Source: Bacillota bacterium (GTDB lineage: Bacteria > Bacillota > Bacilli > Paenibacillales > NBRC-103111). From it: 64,000 bases of DNA. The stretch is from contig JAEWIS010000007.1 of assembly GCA_023386955.1 (NCBI GenBank), positions 1-64,000 of the forward strand, written 5' to 3'. Of the stretch, positions 50,958 to 60,769 are shown piece by piece (position 1 is the stretch's first letter; the number at the start of each line of letters is the position of its first letter). A program made the translations under genes and the position numbers. A model generated the notes under the pieces. It searched no databases and was not told the DNA's origin. It was given only the letters and a program-made list of their open reading frames with translations.

Positions 50958-52146
50958 CGATATACAGCTGCAATGCTTCGATGATGTTTATGCGCCTGTA
51001 TTCCGGCGCCGCTTCCGCTTGTGCCGGGACCGTAAGGACCGCTTCGGCTCCAGCTCCAACGCCTGTTACCGTGCCTTGGCGCAAATGGTTCCACGCCGTT
51101 TCCACCGTATCCGCCAAATCATCAGCGTCCGCATGGCGGGAGACATAAATGCCGTCCATCCATTGGCTCCACTCCGGCAGGCCGCCGGAATCGAATACCA
51201 CCACCGGCTTGCCCAGCGCTCTGGCTTCGGGCACCACCAGCCCTGCCGGCTCCGGCCAGATGGAGGGCACAACCGCCACATCCGAGCGTTCGTACCACTG
51301 GTGAACCTCATGCCCGGCCACCTTGCCCACGAACTGGACGGCATCGGCGATTCCCAGCTCCTCTGCCATGCTTTGCAGCTTGCCGCTGTACCAGCCGTCC
51401 CCGACTACCGTTCCGGTGGCGTCAATGCCTCTGTCCCGGAGCAGCCGGATGGATTTGAGGAAATACTGGACGCCCTTGGTATACACCAGGCGGCCGATGT
51501 AGAGAAGCTTCAGCTCCTTAGCGTCGGAAGCCACCGGAGCCAGCTCCGGATAGAATTGGGCCAGCCCGCCCAGTGTGTTGTCGAAGATGATGACGTTGTT
51601 TTCGGGTATACCATCGATAACGAGGAAATCCTTCAGAGATTTGCTGACCGTATAGATTCTCCGGCAGGCCTTCAAGGCCTTAATGGCGGAGTTGTACTGC
51701 ACAAGTCCTTGAAGCGCAGCCTTGGGGCTTGTGCTGGTGCCGCACTTGCGCATGTACCAGCGGGGCAGACAGCCCAGACCTCCCGGCTTGCAGCAGATTT
51801 CATCCTTATCCCGAAACAACCTTCCCCCCGCCGGGCAAATGGGCGCATGCACCGTAGCGAGAATGGGATACGCCTCCGCCAGCCGGTGCACGATCTCGCT
51901 GGAGCGGGTGCTTTGGTGCCAGATAATCAGGTCCGGCCGGTAATCGCGGATGGTGGCTTCCCAATTCTCCATCGCCCCCACATGAACCACGGGAACCGCT
52001 TGGGCGCCCCAGTCCGTCTCCTCCGCCTCCAGCGCAGTGATGACCGTATCATGTCCTTCGGCCATCAGCTCCAGCGAGAAGTTATAGACAAACCGCTCCA
52101 GGCCGCCGAAGTTGCCGAAGTAATCCACCATTTGCAGTATTCGCAT
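50929..52146 (-). CDS. GT4-type glycosyltransferase
   Basis: This 405-residue GT-B enzyme begins MRILQMVDYFGNFGGLERFVYNF and has a Cys-rich insert (ICPAGGRLFRDKDEICCKPGG, about 125-150, where four Cys and a His could bind a metal). The donor motif is PAGLVVPEARALGKPVVVF. ATG follows AGGATG, 7 bp after the previous gene. Its C terminus (GLPQKVSE) and stop are encoded by a dispersed palindromic repeat, so the tail may have been replaced by the insertion. Confidence 0.88.
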   Translation of the reverse strand: MRILQMVDYFGNFGGLERFVYNFSLELMAEGHDTVITALEAEETDWGAQAVPVVHVGAMENWEATIRDYRPDLIIWHQSTRSSEIVHRLAEAYPILATVHAPICPAGGRLFRDKDEICCKPGGLGCLPRWYMRKCGTSTSPKAALQGLVQYNSAIKALKACRRIYTVSKSLKDFLVIDGIPENNVIIFDNTLGGLAQFYPELAPVASDAKELKLLYIGRLVYTKGVQYFLKSIRLLRDRGIDATGTVVGDGWYSGKLQSMAEELGIADAVQFVGKVAGHEVHQWYERSDVAVVPSIWPEPAGLVVPEARALGKPVVVFDSGGLPEWSQWMDGIYVSRHADADDLADTVETAWNHLRQGTVTGVGAGAEAVLTVPAQAEAAPEYRRINIIEALQLYIGGLPQKVSE

Positions 52147-52153
52147 CGTCTCA

Positions 52154-53311
52154 TCATCCTATCGATCTAAGCTTGGCGCTATCCGCCTTCCGTTCCGCAC
52201 AATGCTCATAATAGGCCAGCGTATCCTCGGCAATCCGGCGCCAGCTGTAATCCTGCGCCTTCTCCCACGCCCGGGCCCGCAGCCGGTGCAATAACTCCCT
52301 GTTTTCCAAAAGAGTGCTCAGCGCTTCACTAATCGCCGCCCCGTCGCGGGCAGGAACACCCAGGCCGTTATCCATGTGGCTGATAATATCATTGGGGCCG
52401 GGAATCAGGCTCGCTACGGGAGCCAGCCCGCAGGCCATCGCCTCCAGAAGCGACAACGGCATACCCTCACTCAGAGAGGGAAACAAGAGAATCTGGTGTC
52501 CGGCCAAAAGCTCCGGCAGCGCGGAATGCTCATAACGGGGAACCACATGAATCCGGCTGTGAAACCGGGAATCATAATCCGCATGCACCTTTTCCGGCGG
52601 GCACTGGGTGCCCAGGAAGGTGACCTCCGCATTGGGGTAGCGCTCCAGAACAGGGGCCAAACCCTTGGCGGCAAACTCGGTTCCCTTGCGGGGGATATAA
52701 CTGCCGATAAAAGCAATGCCCATCGGCGTATCCTCCTGAAGAGGGGTAGGCGCAAGCGGCAGGTCCAGGAGATAATCCGGCACCCCGTTGCCGATGACCC
52801 GGGAATGGTGCAGCCCGAAGCGGTCGGCAGCGTACCGGTATTCATCCTTATTCAGAAGCACCGCCCCGTCCGCCTGCCGGAAGGATTGGGCCACCTCCCA
52901 CAGCCGGTATCCGCCATGATAGATGGGATATTTCCACGAAAGCTTCATTTCACCTAGCCTGGCCCGTTCTACTCTGGCTTCGTGGGCCATATGCTCCAGC
53001 CCATGGCTGCGGGTGACGGCTACCGTGTCTCCACCCCTTTGGCGCATCCGAAGGTGGAACCAAATATCTCCGCTGGAAGCGTCGATGACATCCAGCCGCC
53101 CTTCTCTCTCAAGCTTCCGGCACCGGGCATGCAGGTACTGGGGATAGAGCAGCGTAGTCAGGGACTCCGGCAAATCCTTGGGCAGCTCATCGAAGGAAAA
53201 CAGCTCCACGTTATGCCCCAGCTGCCGGTATTCCTCGGCCAGCCGGTAGGTGACGCCGGGAGCCCCCGCATTTTTGTCCATATAATGATGGATGGAGAGC
53301 AGAATATTCAC
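52154..53311 (-). CDS. GT4-type glycosyltransferase
   Basis: This 385-residue GT-B enzyme begins MNILLSIHHYMDKNAGAPGVTYRLAEEY and has the donor-site motif LSEGMPLSLLEAMACGLAPVAS. The start is GTG at 53311, overlapping the preceding stop by four bases (GTGA), with GGAGG ten bases upstream. Sugar specificity is unknown. Confidence 0.88.
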   Translation of the reverse strand: MNILLSIHHYMDKNAGAPGVTYRLAEEYRQLGHNVELFSFDELPKDLPESLTTLLYPQYLHARCRKLEREGRLDVIDASSGDIWFHLRMRQRGGDTVAVTRSHGLEHMAHEARVERARLGEMKLSWKYPIYHGGYRLWEVAQSFRQADGAVLLNKDEYRYAADRFGLHHSRVIGNGVPDYLLDLPLAPTPLQEDTPMGIAFIGSYIPRKGTEFAAKGLAPVLERYPNAEVTFLGTQCPPEKVHADYDSRFHSRIHVVPRYEHSALPELLAGHQILLFPSLSEGMPLSLLEAMACGLAPVASLIPGPNDIISHMDNGLGVPARDGAAISEALSTLLENRELLHRLRARAWEKAQDYSWRRIAEDTLAYYEHCAERKADSAKLRSIG

Positions 53312-54294
53312 GTGCGTTGACCCTCCTTCAATTGAAGCTGCTGCCTGGATGGGACATCTGCATCCGTATCCGCATGGCGGAGGTAAAACAGCACACCCTC
53401 CAGCTGCCCTTTCATGGAGGGCAGGAAGGTCTGCATCACCGCCCGGTCACCCTTGGCGGCTCCGTAGAGCATCCGCGCCACCCCCGGCATACGGCGGTCT
53501 CCCACCAGCACCCCGTAGGCGATCCGTGCCGGACGGCGGTAAGCCGGCAGTCCGTGCAGCAGCGCCACGCTGAGATTAAAGGAGGCATTGGCCACCGCAT
53601 CCCGCACAATGGCATTGCGCTGGTCGATATCATGGCGGGTCGCAGGGTAATGGTCTACCCGCAGCTGCGGATCATAAATCAGCTTGTAGCCCAGCCGCCG
53701 GATGCGCAAACACAGGAACACCTCAAAATGCACCTGCGCCCCTTTTCCCTTCATAAAGGCCGGGAATTTCACCAGCGGTGTGCGGAAGGACATATTCACA
53801 CCCTTCAGCACATCCACCTCCCGGGGACCGCCATAACCCTGGTCATGGTTGCCGATGAGCTTGCCGTACCAGGTGACCCGGCCGACTACCGGCTTCTTGA
53901 TGGTCTGGTCCCGGCCGGCAATCATATCCCGGCCGCCGACCCCGCCCACCTCCGGGTCCCGGTAATAGTCCAGCAGCCGCCTGGCCCAATCCTTCCAGGG
54001 CACCGCGTCATCATCGATGAAGGCGACAATGTCGCCGGAGGCATGCTCTACTCCCGTCTGCATGGCGTGGATGACGCCGGGTTTGGAAACCTGCACGTGA
54101 CGCTTGATGTAACCTGCGGGAGCCCCCTCCCACTGTTCCACAAACTCCAGCGTGCCGGCATCCTCCTCACGGCAAACCACAATCACTTCATCCGGCCGCC
54201 GCTCCTGGGCGTCGATGCCCGCCAGGCAATTGGCCAGCTCCTGCGGACGTTTGTAAGAAGGGATTACCACAGTTAACATCATGCTATCTACCAT
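53308..54294 (-). CDS. GT2-family glycosyltransferase
   Basis: This 328-residue GT-A enzyme begins MLTVVIPSYKRPQELANCLAGI and has the metal-binding aspartates in AFIDDDAVPWKDWARRLLDYY (about 95-110). There is no membrane helix. It is the only GT2 enzyme in the cluster among GT4 enzymes, so it probably makes an inverted (beta) linkage. Three in-frame ATGs lie close together; the ribosome site AAAGG fits the later ones (54282 or 54279). Confidence 0.88.
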   Translation of the reverse strand: MVDSMMLTVVIPSYKRPQELANCLAGIDAQERRPDEVIVVCREEDAGTLEFVEQWEGAPAGYIKRHVQVSKPGVIHAMQTGVEHASGDIVAFIDDDAVPWKDWARRLLDYYRDPEVGGVGGRDMIAGRDQTIKKPVVGRVTWYGKLIGNHDQGYGGPREVDVLKGVNMSFRTPLVKFPAFMKGKGAQVHFEVFLCLRIRRLGYKLIYDPQLRVDHYPATRHDIDQRNAIVRDAVANASFNLSVALLHGLPAYRRPARIAYGVLVGDRRMPGVARMLYGAAKGDRAVMQTFLPSMKGQLEGVLFYLRHADTDADVPSRQQLQLKEGQRT

Positions 54295-54310
54295 CCTTTA
54301 TAAGCACATT

Positions 54311-55615
54311 TCATTGGGGAACCTTAGGCAAGGGCTTCTTCAGCTGAAATCCGCGCAGGAGTGCCAGCACCTCTCCCGGCTGGAGCCGGAACAGTCCGGC
54401 AACCGGGACCTTGAGCTTTTTGGCCTGGACGATCAGATATCCCCACTTGGCCAGGTTTGCCGTACCCAATGCCCAAGCCGCTCCAGCAGCGCCTGTAAAA
54501 CGAACCAGAATCAGCAGCGCTCCGAAGCCGGTGACCAAGCCGATAATTTCCGTCTTGCTCAACACATTGAACTTGCCCTCGGCGGCGAAAAAGTTAAGCA
54601 GAATGGAGTAGCCGATTTTCACCGGCGATGTGAGCAGCAGAATGATTCCCAACAGCACCGCTTCGGAAAACTCCTGTCCGTACATAAACGGAATCACAAA
54701 CGGCAGCACCAGACAGCCGCAAGCGGCAGCCACCGCCGTCCCATAAAAGAAGATGGCATGGATCCGGCTGACCTCCCGCCTCCGCTGCTCCCCGGAGAAG
54801 TCCATCAGGCGCGGCGCCAGGAATACGTTCAAGGCTCCGTACAGAATGGAGGGGAGAATACTGCCGATGCTGGAGGCTACGGTGTAGATGCCCAGCGCAT
54901 AGGCGCTTAGGGTCAGCGACAGCAGAATCTGATCGAAGCTTCCGCCGAACACCTGCACCAGTGAGGATGCGTAGATTTTCACACCGTATTGGAGGAGCAT
55001 TTTCGCATTGGCAAACAGCCGGGTAAACTTAGGTCTCATCACCTTGAAGATCCAGTAGATGATGAGGAAAAAGGTGCCCGCTCCCCAGATGACATTCAGC
55101 AGGATAATGTTGAACACGGTGACATTGCCGGTAAGAATCAGCCCGGCTAGGGCTGCCAGTGTGCCCAGGGGATTGAGGATCCGGGTGAGCAGCACCTTGC
55201 GGAAGCTGTTGAAGCTCTGCAGAGTGCCAATCAGACCGTCCGTCATCACGGCGAAGGGCAAGGCCAGCAGCGCCAGCTGCCCCAGCAGAATCATCTCCCG
55301 GGTTTCGCCGGACATAATCACCAGAGTCAGGAGCTGGCAGATGACCAGGGCGGCCAGCCCTACCAAGGCTCCCGTCATCAGAAAAGCGCCGAAGATTTCA
55401 CGCTGCTTTTCCTTGAAGTTTTTGCCCAGGTAGATCATGGCGCCGGGAAGCCCCAGAGTGGACAGCCCGGCGAACAGAACCGCCCAGCGGGTAGCCATCG
55501 CCAGCTCGCCACGCCCGTACGGGCCCAGATAACGGGCCATGATAATACCCGTACCCATATTTAGCGCCATCACCAGAATGTTGACGGCGAAGCTGGAGAA
55601 GAATAATTTTTTCAT
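54311..55615 (-). CDS. wzx: polysaccharide flippase (Wzx)
   Basis: This 434-residue integral membrane protein has about twelve helices and the start KKLFFSSFAVNILVMALNMGTGIIMARYLGPYGRGELAMA, typical of Wzx/RfbX exporters of the MOP superfamily. It should carry undecaprenyl-diphosphate-linked repeat units across the membrane. It begins three bases after the preceding gene and is separated from the GT2 gene by only 16 bp. Confidence 0.9.
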   Translation of the reverse strand: MKKLFFSSFAVNILVMALNMGTGIIMARYLGPYGRGELAMATRWAVLFAGLSTLGLPGAMIYLGKNFKEKQREIFGAFLMTGALVGLAALVICQLLTLVIMSGETREMILLGQLALLALPFAVMTDGLIGTLQSFNSFRKVLLTRILNPLGTLAALAGLILTGNVTVFNIILLNVIWGAGTFFLIIYWIFKVMRPKFTRLFANAKMLLQYGVKIYASSLVQVFGGSFDQILLSLTLSAYALGIYTVASSIGSILPSILYGALNVFLAPRLMDFSGEQRRREVSRIHAIFFYGTAVAAACGCLVLPFVIPFMYGQEFSEAVLLGIILLLTSPVKIGYSILLNFFAAEGKFNVLSKTEIIGLVTGFGALLILVRFTGAAGAAWALGTANLAKWGYLIVQAKKLKVPVAGLFRLQPGEVLALLRGFQLKKPLPKVPQ

Positions 55616-55618
55616 AGG

Positions 55619-56737
55619 CTATCCGTTGGCCATCCTCTCTTCCATAACATGGGCGAACCGGTCCGCCATAATCCGTGCGGTAAAGCGGGAATCGATGGTT
55701 TTCTTCGCCTCATCGCCCACCCTGCGGGTCAGGTTCCGGTCTCCGTAAACCTCGGCCATATAACGGGCCAGCTCCTCGGCGCTGCCGTCGTAGAGATAAC
55801 CGTCTACCCCGTGCCGGATAATTTCGGCGGGACCACCCTTACCCACAGCCAGCACCGGCCTTCCTGCTGCCATCGCCTCCACCACAACCATACCGAAGGG
55901 CTCGAACAGGGAGCTGTGCACCACCGCATCGCTGGCGGAGATGAACCGCTCCACCTGATGCTGATGGCCGGCGAAGATGACCTGCTCCTCAAGGCCGCTG
56001 CGGGCAACCAGATCCTTCAGCCCGGCTTCATAATCCTTTTCCACTCCGAATTGCGCTCCGCCTACAATCAGCAGGCGTGCATGCTGACCGGCCAATGCTT
56101 CCTTGAAGGCTTCGATTACCACATCAGTCCGTTTCCAGCGCTGGAGTCTGCCGATGAAGGCAAACACAAAAGCATCCTCCGGGATGTTATACTCCCGGCG
56201 GATGGCCGTCCGCAGCTCGCTGCTATAGAAAAACGTCTCCTTGTTGATGCCGGGATAATTGACATCCACGTATTTTTTGGGACTTAACGAAGCCTGGGCG
56301 TCCCGGACGCTTTGGGAGGGACAAAGGATAGCCTCCGCTGGAATCCGGCTGACCACCTTGTCGAAGAGCGTTCCTGTGGGAACCCCATGCTGCCACCAAA
56401 TACTGGGTTTGCCCTCCAGCATAGCAGCCACTCCTCCGTAAAAATGGGGCTTGGGCGCCCAGCTCACCACCATCTGCGCTCCCGACTGGCGGATCACCCG
56501 GCGGATGAAGGAGATGCTTTTCCAATATTCTCTGGGGCTGCGGATGCGCCCGGAGTTGACCACATGGACATTGCAGCCAAAACCCTTGGCCGCCTCCACC
56601 AGCCTGCCCTCCGACAGGAAGATCATTTCCACCTGGAATTTTTCCTTGTCCAGATGGGCCAGCATATCCATCAGCACCCGTTCGGCGCCTCCCAGCTCCG
56701 CTACGTGGTTGACTACAACAATCCGTTTTCCCGACAT
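55619..56737 (-). CDS. GT4-type glycosyltransferase
   Basis: This 372-residue GT-B enzyme begins KRIVVVNHVAELGGAERVLMDMLAHL and has the donor motif LFEPFGMVVVEAMAAGRPVLAV (about 285-305), the capM/WbnH-like plan. ATG follows AAAGGAG. It lies between wzy and wzx in the operon. Confidence 0.9.
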   Translation of the reverse strand: MSGKRIVVVNHVAELGGAERVLMDMLAHLDKEKFQVEMIFLSEGRLVEAAKGFGCNVHVVNSGRIRSPREYWKSISFIRRVIRQSGAQMVVSWAPKPHFYGGVAAMLEGKPSIWWQHGVPTGTLFDKVVSRIPAEAILCPSQSVRDAQASLSPKKYVDVNYPGINKETFFYSSELRTAIRREYNIPEDAFVFAFIGRLQRWKRTDVVIEAFKEALAGQHARLLIVGGAQFGVEKDYEAGLKDLVARSGLEEQVIFAGHQHQVERFISASDAVVHSSLFEPFGMVVVEAMAAGRPVLAVGKGGPAEIIRHGVDGYLYDGSAEELARYMAEVYGDRNLTRRVGDEAKKTIDSRFTARIMADRFAHVMEERMANG

Positions 56738-56755
56738 ATGGACGTCTCCTTTATC

Positions 56756-58261
56756 CTAAGAAGTGAGCTTTGCATTCGCTTCACCTTGGGGAGCTGGTTC
56801 TTCCTGCGGCGGCATAAAGGCCAAGCCGGTGAAGAGCCAGAATATTACGGCGCTTAATCCCTCGAGCCCTCCTCCGAAGAAGAATGCCGCCATCAGCTGC
56901 AGGATCGTGGACAACGCAAGAGGCACATAAGGATTATCCTCCTGCGGTATCGACCGGATACGCCGGTAATAGAGCAGTACGGCCCGGAAGAACAACAGCC
57001 CTCCGATCAAGCCGTAGGTGGCGAAGGTTCCCAGGTACCCGTTGTCTACTGAACCAAGGCCTGCGAAACCCTCCCCATCCCCCAGCTTGCTGGAGCTTTG
57101 GCCGATACTGCCGAAGCCCATGCCAAAAGGCTGCTTTAGGATCTCCGGCACCGCATGGAGCGCCAGCCCGATGCGGGCGTTGAAGGAGCCGTCCTCCTCC
57201 AGATTCCCCAAGGTTCCCACCCGATCCGTCAACTGCTCCGAATTGGGCAGAAGCGGCAATGCCAGCATGGCAGCAGCCGATACGGCTGTCAGGGTAAGGA
57301 TGATTTTCAGGCGGCTTGCGCTTTTGGCGAAAAGAACATACACCAGAATGCCCACGATCAGGGTCACCCAAGCTGAGCGGACCAGCGTGGTGCCCAGGGT
57401 GGAGAGCACGATGAGAATACCCAGCAGCCCAAAAGGGCCCCGCCATTTGCGGTTGACCACCATGGGAATGAGAGCCGAGATCAGGAAGATGGCCAGCGGC
57501 CCCGTCGAGTTCATGGTGGAGAACACCCGGAACTGCATGGGAGCGGGCTTGCCCAGCGAAATCATCTTGGCTCCGTACATCCACATGAGATCCCAAGGCG
57601 GAAGGTAGATGTACTGAATCCAGCCGTAAATGGAGAGCAGCACCGCCAGCGTGGCGTACATGGCCATGAAGCGGTCCTTCTCCTCCCTTTTGAGGGGATG
57701 GCTGATCAGATAAATGAAGATACACAACGGCGCTACCGCCGTCAGCACCGTGTACAGCCCCGCCGCCTGGTTGATGACAATCCCGATCACCGCCGCATAT
57801 CCGAAGGGAATCAGGAAGGTGGCGATCATGGAGCGGATGGGCTTGTTCTCCGGAATCCCTTTATTCAGGATCCTCAGGAGCAGCATGCCTGTGGTCAACA
57901 ACGGCAGCAGGCTGATTAACGATACGGCATGATAATAGCCCATATAGTAGTCAGCCAGACGCCTGATTTCCGGGGCTACTGCCCACATAAGGCTGATGTA
58001 AATGAGAAGCCCGTTGCCCTTGGCCAAAGCCAGAAGAAACGCCGGCAGCAAGAACGCGGTGAGGCCGATGAGCTGCACCACCATGGTTTTGTTGAAGGAG
58101 GTATACTTCCCCAGGTATAAGCAGCCGCCCAGCATAATAGCCGCCATAATCAGGTTGCGCAGCCAGACCTGCCGCTGCAGCCAGTTCACCATTAACGTCA
58201 AGCGGTCAGTCACTACATCCCAAAAACGTAACCCCCAGTTGAAAATCGGATTATCAAACAT
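56756..58261 (-). CDS. wzy: O-antigen-type polysaccharide polymerase (Wzy)
   Basis: This 501-residue protein has about eleven transmembrane helices and a large outer loop near residues 330-420 (GFGSIGQSSSKLGDGEGFAGLGSVDNGYLGTFATYG), which is the Wzy_C/WaaL-type ligase-polymerase region. It should polymerise repeat units outside the membrane. ATG at 58261 overlaps the preceding stop (ATGTTTGA). Polymerase and ligase activities cannot be told apart by sequence; the presence of wzx and wzz favours polymerase. Confidence 0.88.
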   Translation of the reverse strand: MFDNPIFNWGLRFWDVVTDRLTLMVNWLQRQVWLRNLIMAAIMLGGCLYLGKYTSFNKTMVVQLIGLTAFLLPAFLLALAKGNGLLIYISLMWAVAPEIRRLADYYMGYYHAVSLISLLPLLTTGMLLLRILNKGIPENKPIRSMIATFLIPFGYAAVIGIVINQAAGLYTVLTAVAPLCIFIYLISHPLKREEKDRFMAMYATLAVLLSIYGWIQYIYLPPWDLMWMYGAKMISLGKPAPMQFRVFSTMNSTGPLAIFLISALIPMVVNRKWRGPFGLLGILIVLSTLGTTLVRSAWVTLIVGILVYVLFAKSASRLKIILTLTAVSAAAMLALPLLPNSEQLTDRVGTLGNLEEDGSFNARIGLALHAVPEILKQPFGMGFGSIGQSSSKLGDGEGFAGLGSVDNGYLGTFATYGLIGGLLFFRAVLLYYRRIRSIPQEDNPYVPLALSTILQLMAAFFFGGGLEGLSAVIFWLFTGLAFMPPQEEPAPQGEANAKLTS

Positions 58262-59300
58262 AGGCCAGATACTGGCGGATGATAGCGGGCCAGGAATGGT
58301 CATCCGCCCATTCCAAAGCCGCTTCCACCATGTCCCGGTGAGCTTGGGGATTCAAGAGAGCGCCGGTCAGACTATCTGCCAGCTGGTGGTCCTGCACGAT
58401 GCTGCCGAACCTGCCATGCTGGAGAATTTCATTGGCACCCGGGTTGGGGGTGGTAACCACGAGAGTGCCGCTTGCCATTGCTTCCAGATAAGGGATACCG
58501 AAGCCTTCGTAGGTGGAGGGCATGCTGAATACATGGGCTCTGCGGTACAGACCGGCCAGCTCTTCAATGCCCAGGTTCTTATAATAGGTGACCCCTTCCG
58601 CATCAGGCCCTTTATCGCTGACCATCCACAGCTGTGCCTCCGGAACTTGGGGTTTGATGACAGTATTGAACAGCTCCAGCAGCCATCTGCCCCGCTTGCG
58701 GCTGTCCAGCCCGCCGACGAAGAGGATCGTCGGAGCCTCTTCCTTCGGACCGGGATGGAAGATCCGGCGGTCCACAGGCAAATGCACGATTTTGTCGGAG
58801 GAGCGTGTGGGATACAGCTTGCGGGTGTCTGCGGAGTTAAACAGCGTGGCATCGGACCGCAGGGAGGAGAAAAGCTCCAGCAGATACAAAAAAGACAGGT
58901 TCACCTTGCGAACCAGTCTTTTGTTATGCTGCATTTCCCTTAGGGCGCTGCCGTGCATGATGCGGAGCCACTTGGCGCCGCTGCGCTTCATGGCCCAATC
59001 GTCGCCGCTGGAGAGCACCAGGTCATATGGGCGGAAGTCCAGCTTCCGGCTCTTGAGCGGAGCCACATAATACCGGTAGAATCTGCCCTTTTCCTCCTCG
59101 CCCGCCCCTTCCACGATAATGGTCTTGTAATCCACACCCGGAATGGTGGGCTGGGAGGTAAAGGCTGTGACATCATGCCCCATCTCCGAAAGGGCACTGC
59201 ACAGCCGGTGGTTGAAGTGGCTGACCCCCCCGGTTTTTTGGTTCACCCGGGGGAGCTCAAAAGCCACAACCGCTATTTTTAATGGAACGATTGTGCTCAT
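58254..59300 (-). CDS. GT4-type glycosyltransferase
   Basis: This 348-residue GT-B enzyme begins KIAVVAFELPRVNQKTGGVSHFNHRL and has the donor motif YEGFGIPYLEAMASGTLVVTT (about 275-295). ATG follows GGAGAG. As the first glycosyltransferase after the initiating enzymes it may add the second sugar. Confidence 0.88.
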   Translation of the reverse strand: MSTIVPLKIAVVAFELPRVNQKTGGVSHFNHRLCSALSEMGHDVTAFTSQPTIPGVDYKTIIVEGAGEEEKGRFYRYYVAPLKSRKLDFRPYDLVLSSGDDWAMKRSGAKWLRIMHGSALREMQHNKRLVRKVNLSFLYLLELFSSLRSDATLFNSADTRKLYPTRSSDKIVHLPVDRRIFHPGPKEEAPTILFVGGLDSRKRGRWLLELFNTVIKPQVPEAQLWMVSDKGPDAEGVTYYKNLGIEELAGLYRRAHVFSMPSTYEGFGIPYLEAMASGTLVVTTPNPGANEILQHGRFGSIVQDHQLADSLTGALLNPQAHRDMVEAALEWADDHSWPAIIRQYLAYV

Positions 59301-59325
59301 AGGCTAGACACTCTCCAGATTCAAG

Positions 59326-60666
59326 TTAGAATTTCAGTGTAACGGGCCCCTCTTCCTTGCGGGAGGTGCCGGGAATGCCGATGCCGTGGTAGTCCAGCCC
59401 GGCCCGGGCATTTTCGGGGATGGCGTTGCGTCCGTCAATGAGCAGCGGCCGCTTCATCAGCCCCGGCGCTGCAGCCGGCACGGTGCGCAGATATTCCGGC
59501 CATTCCGTGACCAGAAGGGCCGCCTCCGCATCCTGGAGGCATTCCTCGCAATCCTTTGCGAAGTGGACGCCCGCCGGCAGCAGCTCCTTGGCCTTCTCCA
59601 TGGCTATGGGATCATGGACCCACACTTCCGCGCCCAAGGCTAGCAGCTCTTGGATCACGGGAATGCTGGGCGCCTCCCGCAGGTCGTCGGTGGCGGGTTT
59701 GAAAGTCAGCCCCAGCACTGCGATCTTGCGGCCGGCCAGTTCTCCCAGCTCCCGGCGCAGCTTCTGGACCATCATATACCGCTGGTCGTTATTCACCTCG
59801 ATCACAGCGGACAGCAGCTTGAAGTTGTAGCCGCTGGTATCGGCGATGTACTGCAGTGCCCGTGTGTCCTTGGGGAAGCAGCTGCCACCGTAGCCGATGC
59901 CGGCATTCAGGAAGGCCGGCCCGATCCGGTGGTCGGAGCCGATCACCTCGGCAATCTTCAGCACATCTGCTCCTACACAGTCGCAGACATTGGCCATTTC
60001 ATTAATGAAGGAAATCTTCATGGCCAGGAAGGCGTTGGCCGCATATTTAGCCAGCTCTGCGCTTCGCAGGTCCACATGCAGGAAGGGGATCTTCTCCTGA
60101 TCCAGAAGCGGTTTGTAGACGCTCTGGAGAATGCGGGCCGCCCGTTCGCTGCCCCCGGCCACAATCCGTTCGGGATGCAGCGTGTCATATACGGCCCGCC
60201 CCTGCCGAAGGAACTCGGGGTTGGAGGCGATATCCACCACCTGCCCCATCCCTCTTCTGCGGATTTCGTCCATAAAGCGGTCCGCCGTTCCTACGGGGAC
60301 AGTGCTTTTGTTGACCAGAAGCGTCGGAGTGGCCTTATGTGCCAGGGTCTTCAGTACATTGTCGAAGGCCTCGTGCAAGTAGCTCAGGTTGGGAGAGCCG
60401 TCGGCATTGGCCGGTGTCCCCACGGCAATAAAGACCACATCCGATTCCAATATGGCTTCCCGGTAGGAGGTGGTGAAGGTCAAACGGGAGCGGGACTTGG
60501 CCATCAGCTCCTCCAAATCGGGCTCGTAGATCGGCGGTATGCCCTTGTTCAAGAGCTCTACCTTGGCCTCATCAATATCCGCACACACAACCTTGTGCCC
60601 CAAGTGGGCCAGGGCCACGCCTGTGGTCAATCCCACATATCCTGTGCCGATTACCGAAATATTCAT
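59326..60666 (-). CDS. ugd: UDP-glucose 6-dehydrogenase
   Basis: This 446-residue enzyme oxidises UDP-glucose twice to UDP-glucuronate. The Rossmann loop is SVIGTGYVGLTTGVALA, the active-site Cys is in GYGGSCFPKDTRAL (about 255-270), and the C-terminal UDP-binding domain includes LGLTFKPATDDLREAPS. ATG at 60666 follows GGGAG. With galU directly upstream it gives the cluster an acidic sugar. Confidence 0.95.
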   Translation of the reverse strand: MNISVIGTGYVGLTTGVALAHLGHKVVCADIDEAKVELLNKGIPPIYEPDLEELMAKSRSRLTFTTSYREAILESDVVFIAVGTPANADGSPNLSYLHEAFDNVLKTLAHKATPTLLVNKSTVPVGTADRFMDEIRRRGMGQVVDIASNPEFLRQGRAVYDTLHPERIVAGGSERAARILQSVYKPLLDQEKIPFLHVDLRSAELAKYAANAFLAMKISFINEMANVCDCVGADVLKIAEVIGSDHRIGPAFLNAGIGYGGSCFPKDTRALQYIADTSGYNFKLLSAVIEVNNDQRYMMVQKLRRELGELAGRKIAVLGLTFKPATDDLREAPSIPVIQELLALGAEVWVHDPIAMEKAKELLPAGVHFAKDCEECLQDAEAALLVTEWPEYLRTVPAAAPGLMKRPLLIDGRNAIPENARAGLDYHGIGIPGTSRKEEGPVTLKF

Positions 60667-60703
60667 GCTTAACGCTCCCAACGTTTAATTTTTCATGGCT
60701 TAT

Positions 60704-60766
60704 CTGGGGGCTCCCCCGAAAGTAATCGGATTAAGCTTCAGAGCTTCGCTTCACTTTTGGGGGATA
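60704..60766. repeat. CCCCC/AAAAGT palindromic element, copy C
   Basis: The element reads GGGGGCTCCCCCGAAAGTAA, then ATCGGATTAAGCTTCAGAGC, and ends TTCACTTTTGGGGGAT. It is close to copy A at 6851. It fills most of the gap between the sugar-transferase stop and the ugd start, so it is transcribed within the operon. Confidence 0.9.
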
Positions 60767-60769
60767 ATT

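Noticed and set aside
50842..52170. 442-codon open frame on the plus strand starting in the palindromic repeat
   Set aside because: Its first 40 codons are translated dispersed repeat and the rest is antisense to a clear glycosyltransferase.
53317..54276. 319-codon open frame antisense to the GT2 gene
   Set aside because: It covers nearly the same span as a clear glycosyltransferase and shows no domain of its own.
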